DNA of 24,477 nucleotides from Chloroflexota bacterium (GTDB taxonomy: Bacteria; Chloroflexota; Anaerolineae; Promineifilales; Promineifilaceae). Shown here in pieces: positions 7,826 to 13,786 of this stretch; position 1 is the first letter of the stretch; every line of letters begins with the position of its first letter. A model generated the notes under the pieces. It ran no database searches. It was not told the DNA's origin and saw only the letters and a list, made by a program, of their open reading frames with translations. The stretch lies in contig QQUD01000480.1 of assembly GCA_008501785.1 (NCBI GenBank), positions 1 to 24,477 of the forward strand, written 5' to 3'. A program made the translations under genes and the position numbers.

Positions 7826-8092
7826 TTAATCAGAATGATCATCTTCATGTTCCTCTTCTGCGTGTTCATCTGTGTGCTCGTCTTCAATATGTTTATCATC
7901 TGCATCGCTTACCGTACTCATCATTTCGCCATCGGCCAGTGAAGCGGGTTTGGGTTCGAGTGTTTCTGCAGCAGGACCACCTCCCATTCCAGTTTCCCCG
8001 TGGCAGGCAACGCAGTTTGTTTGGAAAAGCGCTTGTCCGGCTTCCACTGCTTCGTAGTCATCAGCAATTAGTAAAAATTGTTTGCGGTTCAT
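7826..8092 (-). CDS. Short cytochrome c-like protein with acidic His-rich tail (possibly truncated)
   Basis: An 88-residue frame. Residues 14-57 match the N-terminal half of a class I cytochrome c (AGQALFQTNCVACHGETGMGGGP, haem motif CVACH at 27-31, then PKPASLADGEM). The half that should carry the Met ligand is absent. Residues 58-88 are instead a low-complexity Asp/Glu/His tail (DDKHIEDEHTDEH and on). There is no signal peptide for export, and no good ribosome binding site precedes ATG 8092; an in-frame stop lies five codons upstream. It is either a decayed cytochrome gene or a small protein whose tail binds metal. It lies between the sensor kinase and the flavoprotein genes. Confidence 0.5.
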   Translation of the reverse strand: MNRKQFLLIADDYEAVEAGQALFQTNCVACHGETGMGGGPAAETLEPKPASLADGEMMSTVSDADDKHIEDEHTDEHAEEEHEDDHSD

Positions 8093-8236
8093 GCTAGCAT
8101 ACGATTTTCAGGAGAAATACAATAGTGTGAACCTTCAGTTATCATCGGGACATACGAATTGTTTGGCTCATCTGGGATTTTCCTCAATGTTTGGTAAACA
8201 GGCTTTTAGTATTGTGCCATTTCTTGAGTTGTCCAT

Positions 8237-9961
8237 TCATTTTTGAAGCAGGTTTGTTGAATCTGGTAACGATATGGTTAAACGGGTGCCATTCCCTGGC
8301 GAAGATTCGATTTCCATTTTTGCACCGATGAGTTCGGAGCGTTCTTGAATGCCAAGCAGTCCGAAGTGTCCTGTAATTGCCATTTCGGCCGGACTTTCTG
8401 GCACTGTAAAACCACACCCGTTATCTTTTATCATTAAACGAGTCGATTGGTTAGCAAAATCGAGTGTTACAGTCGCTTGAGTCGCATGTGCATGGCGGGC
8501 AATATTGCTCAATGCCTCTTGCCCCATGCGATAAAGCGCCAATTCTTCAATAGACGTGAGCCGTCTTTGTGTGCCTGACGTGCAAAAATCAACCAGAATT
8601 TGAAGTGTACGTCCCGTTTCTTTTGTAAGCATGTCTAATGCTGGCACTAATCCTAAATCTTCCAGGTAAATAGGCCGTAGGGCTTGTGTGAGGCGGCGCA
8701 GGTCGGTGATGGTTTGCTCGGCCATTTGCTGCATTTCAGTTAGTTGGGATTGGGTTTTAGATGAATCGGCTGTGAGTTGGGCGAATTGGATGCGTTGATT
8801 GAGGGCAATTAAGGCTTGAATCGTATCATCATGCAGTTCACGAGCTAAACGCCGCCTTTCTTCTTCTTGCCCCGCAGTGACCGCACCTAGGTAGCCACGT
8901 AAACTTTGTTGGCTTACCTTTACTTTTTGAGCCATATGCATCAATTCATTTTGCAGTCGCTGAATTTCGCTGATGCCACCAACGGATTCACTAATCGCCT
9001 CGAAGTCGCCCCAACCCAGTTCGGTTGCTTTGCGCTCGAGTGCTTGCAAGGGCTGCACAATTTGGCGCACGCCAAACCAGAGAGCTGTCAGCGTTATAAT
9101 AATGACCGGTACCAAAACAAGAGGTGCTAATTCTGTGGTCCGCAGTAATGGATCGGCCACGGCCCGCCATGGCTCTTCGATGACCAATGCCCAGTTGACG
9201 GCCGAAACTGGGCTAAATGCGATCACATGTTCATCCCCGTCAATGGAAAGGTATGTTGTCCCACTTTCACCACGCAAGGCACTGATAACGCCGGGGTGTT
9301 TGGGAATGCCATTTTCTGACAATGGAAGGCTGCCAACTTGGTAGAGAATATGGCCGTCTCTATCAGTTACAAACGCCGATGCCTGATCATCCGGGCTGAA
9401 AATGTCGGCCAATGCTTCGCGAATGAGCCGTTCTGGTGAAAAAGCCCCAACCGCGATCAGCCCCCCTGGTTGAGCAGCACCAACCAACAACAGTTCCTCA
9501 TTACTTGCTGGATCAGTTAAAAGCGGAAAAAAAGGTGCGTCATTCGATAAATCACCAGTCTGGATGTTAGCTGACAGCCGTTCATACACCGCCCGTGCTT
9601 CCCAAATATCTGCCGCATTAGTCGATGCCAATAAATCCCCACCCGAATCAAAAACAGCTAGGCCACCATCAAAGTCTGGCAGCATAAAAGAGAGATCATT
9701 CAGGGCATGTTCCGGTGTTTCTGACACAGAAGCTTGCAAAACAAGATTACGAACGGCAGCAGCGCGGTAATTCAACTGTTCAGAAATAGCAGCAGCAGCA
9801 GCTCTGGTGGCACGCTGGTCGCGTTCCCCCACCATAGACCGCATTGCCTGTTGATGTAAAGATAAGCCGCCAAACGCAACTACAAACAACAGTAATGTTA
9901 AGGGGAGGACGATGAAAACAAATAGCTGTAATGGGAAGCTGCGCCAGCGTTTGAAATTCAT
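8237..9961 (-). CDS. Sensor histidine kinase (dCache-like sensor, HAMP, HisKA_3)
   Basis: A 574-residue protein with membrane segments at about 11-33 and 278-298. They enclose a large extracytoplasmic sensor with two PAS-like halves (for example LAVFDSGGDLLAST at 101-114 and AFVTDRDGHILYQVG at 196-210), typical of a double Cache domain. HAMP spans about 298-350. The phospho-acceptor is His377 in RRLARELHDDTIQAL, the HisKA_3 signature of NarX/DesK-type kinases. ATP-binding motifs are Asn485 (EALSNIARHA), DNGCGF (513-518) and GLLGIQER (534-541). Its start codon overlaps the stop of the NarL-type regulator gene as ATGA (9958-9961), marking a cognate pair. The ligand is unknown. Confidence 0.93.
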   Translation of the reverse strand: MNFKRWRSFPLQLFVFIVLPLTLLLFVVAFGGLSLHQQAMRSMVGERDQRATRAAAAAISEQLNYRAAAVRNLVLQASVSETPEHALNDLSFMLPDFDGGLAVFDSGGDLLASTNAADIWEARAVYERLSANIQTGDLSNDAPFFPLLTDPASNEELLLVGAAQPGGLIAVGAFSPERLIREALADIFSPDDQASAFVTDRDGHILYQVGSLPLSENGIPKHPGVISALRGESGTTYLSIDGDEHVIAFSPVSAVNWALVIEEPWRAVADPLLRTTELAPLVLVPVIIITLTALWFGVRQIVQPLQALERKATELGWGDFEAISESVGGISEIQRLQNELMHMAQKVKVSQQSLRGYLGAVTAGQEEERRRLARELHDDTIQALIALNQRIQFAQLTADSSKTQSQLTEMQQMAEQTITDLRRLTQALRPIYLEDLGLVPALDMLTKETGRTLQILVDFCTSGTQRRLTSIEELALYRMGQEALSNIARHAHATQATVTLDFANQSTRLMIKDNGCGFTVPESPAEMAITGHFGLLGIQERSELIGAKMEIESSPGNGTRLTISLPDSTNLLQK

Positions 9962-10617
9962 GATTGCATTTCAGCAGTGATTAATCCCAGCGACACCGCT
10001 TTCATGACAGCCTCTGTGCGGCTGTTTGAACCTAATTTGCCATAGGTTTTGGCCAAATGGCCTTGTACGGTGCGATCACTAATGCCGAGGTGTAAGCCAA
10101 TAGCTTTGTTGGTATATCCTTTGGCCACAAATGCAAGTACTTCCAGTTCGCGGTCTGTCAGAGGTTCGTATTCAGGTTGGGCACTGCTGTGACCTGCGAT
10201 TTGGGCCATCAACTTTTGAGTAATAGCTGGGTCTAGTGCCGATTTTCCCTCATTGACATCATATACTGCTTGCACGATGTCCACCGGAGATGCCGTTTTC
10301 AGCACGTACCCATTCGCACCTGCCTGTAAAACGGCCATTACATACGGATTATCATCATAGGCGGTGAGGACCAGCACACCCACTTCTCGATAATTTGCCC
10401 GCACCCAGCGTGTGACCTCAATGCCAGTTGCATGAGGCATTTGAATATCCAAAACGGCAACATCCGGTTTGTGGGCTGTGATTAACTCCTGTGCCATCAA
10501 GCCGTCATCGGCTTCGGCAACCACTTCAATATGAGGGTCGTGTTCTAAAAATTGGCGAATCCCTGCGCGGACAACGGCATGATCATCAGCTAATAATACG
10601 CGAATTATTTTACTCAT
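9958..10617 (-). CDS. NarL/FixJ-type response regulator
   Basis: A 219-residue protein with an intact receiver: acidic pair Asp11/Asp12, phospho-acceptor Asp57 in VAVLDIQMP, Thr85 and Lys107 (YVLK). A LuxR helix-turn-helix follows at about 152-215 (LTDRELEVLAFVAKGYTNKAIG, then DRTVQGHLAKTYGKLG). It is the partner of the kinase that starts at 9961, with ATGA overlap. Its own ATG overlaps the stop of the DUF2085 fragment (10614-10617), so three genes are translationally coupled. Confidence 0.94.
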   Translation of the reverse strand: MSKIIRVLLADDHAVVRAGIRQFLEHDPHIEVVAEADDGLMAQELITAHKPDVAVLDIQMPHATGIEVTRWVRANYREVGVLVLTAYDDNPYVMAVLQAGANGYVLKTASPVDIVQAVYDVNEGKSALDPAITQKLMAQIAGHSSAQPEYEPLTDRELEVLAFVAKGYTNKAIGLHLGISDRTVQGHLAKTYGKLGSNSRTEAVMKAVSLGLITAEMQS

Positions 10618-10961
10618 GGCCTTAGACCTGCTTTTTGGAATTTGTGTTCAAGTTGGGCGCTGGTTTCTGCAAATGAGTCTTGAATGCGTGGGTAAAGAAA
10701 CCAAACAACACCCAAACCAAACAAGATACCTGTCAGTAAGCGCATCCAGGAATTGAAAGACCCGAATGCATCACCTATATAAAAGGTAGCTGGAAACATA
10801 TGGTTGGTCAAGTCAGCCAGCCAAGCATTGCTGTCTCGAAAGCCGCCACCAATGCCCTGAGTAAAATCGCTGATCATGTGTGTGAAACCGTCAATGGCCA
10901 TCGGTAAGAGAAATAAGAAAAAAACTTTTTTACCTCCAGATAACCAAATACAAGTAATCAT
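10614..10961 (-). CDS. C-terminal part of a DUF2085 membrane protein
   Basis: A 115-residue frame. FFLFLLPMAIDGFTHMI (about 14-30) and RLLTGILFGLGVVWFLYPRI (about 74-93) match the last two membrane segments of DUF2085 proteins. The usual N-terminal Cys-rich and first membrane segments are missing; upstream DNA in all three minus frames soon meets stops without recognisable DUF2085 sequence. No clear ribosome binding site precedes ATG 10961. Its stop overlaps the start of the NarL-type regulator gene by ATGA, suggesting the fragment is still translated with the two-component pair. Either a 5' rearrangement truncated the gene near 10960, or this is a naturally short relative. Confidence 0.6.
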   Translation of the reverse strand: MITCIWLSGGKKVFFLFLLPMAIDGFTHMISDFTQGIGGGFRDSNAWLADLTNHMFPATFYIGDAFGSFNSWMRLLTGILFGLGVVWFLYPRIQDSFAETSAQLEHKFQKAGLRP

Positions 10962-11141
10962 ATGAATCCATTATTCATAACTACTTTAAGCGGTACTTTA
11001 TTTATCGAATTTGATTCTGGCGCACATGGACCAGAACTGACGGGCACACTTATTCGTCAAGTCTTTGTCGTTTCTAATGATCCTGAGCAAGCAGAAGCGG
11101 TGGTTAAACTGGCGGCCAATATCCTCCCGCCTGAAGAATAG
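10962..11141 (+). CDS. Small unknown ORF of 59 residues, divergent from the DUF2085 fragment
   Basis: ATG 10962 to TAG 11141 encodes MNPLFITTLSGTLFIEFDSG and on to an acidic end, KLAANILPPEE. The residue pattern looks coded (alternating strand, then an amphipathic helix), with no membrane segment. The ATG lies directly against the ATG of the DUF2085 fragment on the other strand (CATATG), there is no ribosome binding site, and it is the only plus-strand candidate in the left half. I do not recognise it. It may be a gene remnant brought in by the event that truncated the DUF2085 gene. Confidence 0.35.
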   Translation: MNPLFITTLSGTLFIEFDSGAHGPELTGTLIRQVFVVSNDPEQAEAVVKLAANILPPEE

Positions 11142-11177
11142 TAGATCAACGTTACTGCGCCAAGGCAGCAATGCAAA

Positions 11178-12353
11178 TTACAACCGGTGAGCATTCGTTT
11201 GGGTCAACGGCAGCCAAAACATAAATTGGCTGCCCTGTCCCAATCCTTTACTTTCAGCCCAAATACGGCCGTTATGCGCCTCCACCAAATGCCGTGCAAT
11301 AGTCAAGCCAATCCCACTGCCGCCGCTGGCCCGTGCCCGTGACTTATCGACCCGATAAAAGCGGGTAAACAAATGGGGCAAGTGATCAGGTGCAATCCCC
11401 ATCCCCGTATCAGCAATCGAGAAAAATATTCCGTTATCCTTGCGTTGAAGGGTGACATCTACCCGTTCACCAGCAGGCGTGTATTGCAGCGCATTCCCGA
11501 TCAAATTGATCAATAATTGTGAAATGCGGTCTGAATCTGCCTCAACCATGAGCAAAGCTGATGGGATGTGCAGATGCAATTGCACCCCTTTGTCCTCAAA
11601 TTGATGGCGTAACTGATTTGCAATCTTATTTGTTAGTGCGCCCAAATCAATCGGCTGAATGTGCAGGTCATACGACCCGGCTTCGACTCGGCTGAGTTCC
11701 TGCAAGTCTGTGACCAGTCGCTGTAGACGAGCAGCTTCATGATACACCTGCTGATACGTTTCTGGGTCTGCTGGCAGTATGCCATCCATCAAGCCTTCCA
11801 TCGACCCTTTGATAACGGTGAGGGGCGTGGTCAGTTCGTGAGAGACATCCCCAATGAGTTGGCGGCGCAGCGTGTCCGATTCCTCCAGTTGGGCGGCCAT
11901 CTGGTTGAAGCTATGTGCTAATTGCCCCATTTCGTCCAGCTCGGTGATAGGGCGGTTGGTGGGTGTGCTGACACGACGGCCGTAATTGCCCTGGGCGATC
12001 TGGCGACTGGCGTGCATCATGTCGCGCACGGGGGTGATGACGCGCCGAGAAATGAAGAGGCTGATGCCAATGGCAATCAAGGTGGCGGTGGTGAGGGCGA
12101 TGAAAGTGGCTTCGGTAACGGCCGTTCTAAAATGTATAAACAAATCATCCATCATCATCCCAGAATTGTCCATACTCATCATATGTTGTCCGCCGGTTGC
12201 AGTTCCCATTGTTGCCATATGTCTGGCAAAAGTGCGCGGAATCGCAAACTCCATTACCACCAACAAAGTTGCTGCCCCGACCAATACCACAATTAGATAG
12301 GAAAAAAAGAGCTTCCAACGCAGTTGCCGACGTATTTGTTTAATCATCATCAT
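11178..12353 (-). CDS. Sensor histidine kinase with Met/His-rich sensor loop
   Basis: The start is placed at one of three consecutive ATGs (12353, 12350, 12347) because the in-frame sequence further upstream is heptad repeat. The protein is about 391 residues. Membrane segments lie at about 15-36 and 80-102. The short loop between them is strikingly Met/His-rich (HMATM, QHMMSMDNSGMMMDD, about 45-70), recalling copper- or silver-sensing sites. HAMP is at about 103-157. The phospho-acceptor is His172 in GDVSHELTTPLTVIKG. ATP-binding motifs follow (LINLIGNALQYTPAG, DTGMGI, GSGIGLTIARHLVEAH). It follows the OmpR-type regulator gene by 83 bases that include heptad array B. With the copper ATPase in the same region, a CusS-like copper sensor is a reasonable inference. 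Confidence 0.92.
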   Translation of the reverse strand: MMMIKQIRRQLRWKLFFSYLIVVLVGAATLLVVMEFAIPRTFARHMATMGTATGGQHMMSMDNSGMMMDDLFIHFRTAVTEATFIALTTATLIAIGISLFISRRVITPVRDMMHASRQIAQGNYGRRVSTPTNRPITELDEMGQLAHSFNQMAAQLEESDTLRRQLIGDVSHELTTPLTVIKGSMEGLMDGILPADPETYQQVYHEAARLQRLVTDLQELSRVEAGSYDLHIQPIDLGALTNKIANQLRHQFEDKGVQLHLHIPSALLMVEADSDRISQLLINLIGNALQYTPAGERVDVTLQRKDNGIFFSIADTGMGIAPDHLPHLFTRFYRVDKSRARASGGSGIGLTIARHLVEAHNGRIWAESKGLGQGSQFMFWLPLTQTNAHRL

Positions 12354-12370
12354 CCCAAAAAGCCAATAAT

Positions 12371-12447
12371 CGGTATTCGGTGAGCGGTAAACACTCACTG
12401 CTCACTGCTCACCGTTTACTGTTAACCGCTTACCGTTCACCGATCAG
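12371..12447. repeat. Inverted array of degenerate heptanucleotides (array B)
   Basis: Eleven 7-base units in perfect phase. The first three read CGGTATT, CGGTGAG and CGGTAAA. The rest are of the complementary type (TGCTCAC twice, CGTTTAC, CGCTTAC, CGTTCAC). The array therefore folds on itself, with TCGGTGAGCGGTAAAC opposing TCGGTGAACGGTAAGC on the other strand. It spans the stop codon of the OmpR-type regulator gene (12437-12439) and fills the gap to its kinase gene. Confidence 0.75.
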
Positions 12448-13117
12448 GTTCAAACCGATACCCAACCCCGCGCACCGTCACAATGCCGTGATGCGAACCG
12501 AGTTTCTGGCGCACATGGCCTAAATGCACATCGACGACGCGGATTTCGCCAAAAAAGTTTTGGCCCCAGACTTGTTCTAACAGTTGTTCGCGGCTGAGAA
12601 CCATGCCTCGGTGGGCGGCTAATGTTTTTAGTAGATCAAATTCTGTTGACGTGAGTTCGACTTCCTGCCCATCCACCCATACGCGGCGACCACCCAAATC
12701 AATACGCAGATGTTGAAATTGCAGCATTTGATTGTCTGGTTGGGTACTATCGGCCTGCAAACGGCGCAACGCTGCCTTGATTCGTGCGACTAGCTCTCGC
12801 GGGCTGAATGGTTTGGTTAAATAGTCGTCCGCGCCTACCGACAACCCTATAATTTTGTCTGTTTCTTCATTTTTGGCGGTGAGCATGATCACGTACACAT
12901 CTGATTCGCGGCGCAGCCGTGAAAGTAGTTCCAGTCCATCCATTCCTGGCAGCATGATGTCCAGCACAATCAGGTGTGGATTAAAAGTTAGTGCGGTTTG
13001 GAGACCAAAACGGCCGTTTTGCTCCGTCCGAATCTCATACCCTTCAGGCCGCAGGTAAGCCGTCACCAGGTTCAGAATGTTTTCTTCATCGTCAATAATC
13101 AGAATTTTTGCAGTCAT
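12437..13117 (-). CDS. OmpR/PhoB-type response regulator
   Basis: The start is set at ATG 13117 (MTAKILIIDDEEN). Upstream in-frame codons are encoded by a decamer repeat and are not protein-like. The protein is 226 residues. The receiver has Asp9/Asp10, phospho-acceptor Asp53 in LIVLDIMLPGMDG, Thr80 and Lys102 (LTKPF). A winged helix covers about 130-226 (ELTSTEFDLLKTLAAHRGMVLSREQLLEQVWG in pieces, ending VRGVGYRFEPDR). It pairs with the Met-rich sensor kinase downstream. The likely targets are copper-handling genes such as the CopB-like ATPase in this window, inferred from sensor composition and neighbourhood only. Confidence 0.95.
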   Translation of the reverse strand: MTAKILIIDDEENILNLVTAYLRPEGYEIRTEQNGRFGLQTALTFNPHLIVLDIMLPGMDGLELLSRLRRESDVYVIMLTAKNEETDKIIGLSVGADDYLTKPFSPRELVARIKAALRRLQADSTQPDNQMLQFQHLRIDLGGRRVWVDGQEVELTSTEFDLLKTLAAHRGMVLSREQLLEQVWGQNFFGEIRVVDVHLGHVRQKLGSHHGIVTVRGVGYRFEPDR

Positions 13118-13146
13118 GCTTTCAGTTAGTCCAAAATGAGATAGGA

Positions 13147-13176
13147 CACAGATTAACACAGATTTGCACAGATAAA
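13147..13176. repeat. Three tandem decamers (CACAGATNNN)
   Basis: CACAGATTAA, CACAGATTTG and CACAGATAAA follow each other in exact 10-base phase, 30 bases upstream of the OmpR-type regulator start. They lie in its 5' leader or promoter. They could be direct-repeat operator half-sites one helical turn apart, or simply a dispersed intergenic repeat. Confidence 0.5.
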
Positions 13177-13301
13177 AATGGCAACAGAGTATAGCAAGAA
13201 ATCGTGGGGACAAATGAACAGACGATAATTTGCCACCTTCGATGAGGCGTGATGGAAGTTAAATAAATAATCAGGTAATAGAAAACTACAAAATGTGGCC
13301 C

Positions 13302-13368
13302 TGTCATTCCCGCGCAGGCGGGAATCTACTCGACTACGTCATGGATTCCCGCCTGCGCGGGAATGACA
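13302..13368. repeat. Perfect 25-bp inverted repeat of the dRS3-like type
   Basis: Arms at 13302-13326 and 13344-13368 are exact reverse complements across a 17-base spacer. Each arm is itself a hairpin, ATTCCCGC and GCGGGAAT around four bases. This matches the ATTCCC(N8)GGGAAT pattern known as dRS3 in Neisseria and as scattered intergenic repeats elsewhere. Confidence 0.8.
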
Positions 13369-13427
13369 AGTTCCCTATTACCGTTTTATTTTCTTAACGT
13401 TCATAACGCCCCATCTACGAGAAGAAA

Positions 13428-13495
13428 GCCCTTTCAGGGCTAAGAATCAGTCAGGCCCGGAGGGCCTTCCACCTCGTAGCCAGGGGCTTCAGCCC
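13428..13495. repeat. Cluster of three GC-rich hairpins (REP-like)
   Basis: GCCCTTTCAGGGC at 13428-13440, GGCCCGGAGGGCC at 13454-13466 and GGGCTTCAGCCC at about 13484-13495 form three short hairpins in 68 bases. The order and flanks (CCACCTCGTAGCC between the last two) resemble REP elements mobilised by RAYT transposases in other phyla. No RAYT gene lies in the window. Confidence 0.55.
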
Positions 13496-13701
13496 TCGGC
13501 GGGTGCGGCAGATATTTTGTCCCCACAAATCGTTGCAATACTCTGGGCAATTGGTAAACTATAGAGTTTCTTTTACACGCTGGGATGAACGCTCAGGTGG
13601 TGATTTATTCCACGCCTTTTTCACGATGAACCTGCGTTCCTTTCACAGTAATTTTTCTCTCAATGTGACATAATGACAATTGAAATTTTTGGATTTATGT
13701 A

Positions 13702-13764
13702 AGGTGCGACGCACTTTTTGTCGTGTGCTTTTATAAGCATTATTGCAGAAAGTGCGTCGCACCT
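13702..13764. repeat. Perfect 16-bp inverted repeat just upstream of the PilN-like gene
   Basis: AGGTGCGACGCACTTT (13702-13717) is repeated in reverse complement at 13749-13764. Each arm contains the small palindrome GTGCG-A-CGCAC, and the 31-base centre holds a further 5-bp stem (TGCTT/AAGCA, 13726-13739). It ends 22 bases before the GTG start at 13787, so if transcribed it would structure the leader. It may be a mobile repeat or a regulatory element. Confidence 0.65.
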
Positions 13765-13786
13765 AGGTGAATGAGAGAAGATTATT

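Larger units (their letters stand above)
13185..13545. repeat. 361-base repeat island bounded by 31-base terminal inverted repeats
   Basis: CAGAGTAT-GCAA at 13185 with TGGGGACAAA at its inner end is mirrored at 13515-13545. By hand, 25 of 31 positions match after reverse complementing. The island contains a perfect 25-bp inverted repeat (13302-13368) and three small hairpins (13428-13495). It has no transposase frame, so it may be a MITE-like element or stacked REP-type insertions. It fills most of the 669-base gene-free stretch between the divergent regulator and PilN-like genes. From 13546 to 13701 I see only AT-rich sequence without a gene. Confidence 0.5.

Noticed and set aside
12354..12398. 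Extension of the Met-rich kinase to ATG 12398
   Set aside because: The added 15 residues are translated from the heptad array; the triple ATG before the first membrane helix fits better.
13118..13213. Extension of the OmpR-type regulator to an upstream ATG at 13213
   Set aside because: The added residues are encoded by the decamer repeat and lack family similarity; MTAKILIIDDEEN is the normal start.
13185..13545. Complete insertion sequence
   Set aside because: There is no transposase frame between the terminal repeats; at most it is a non-autonomous element.
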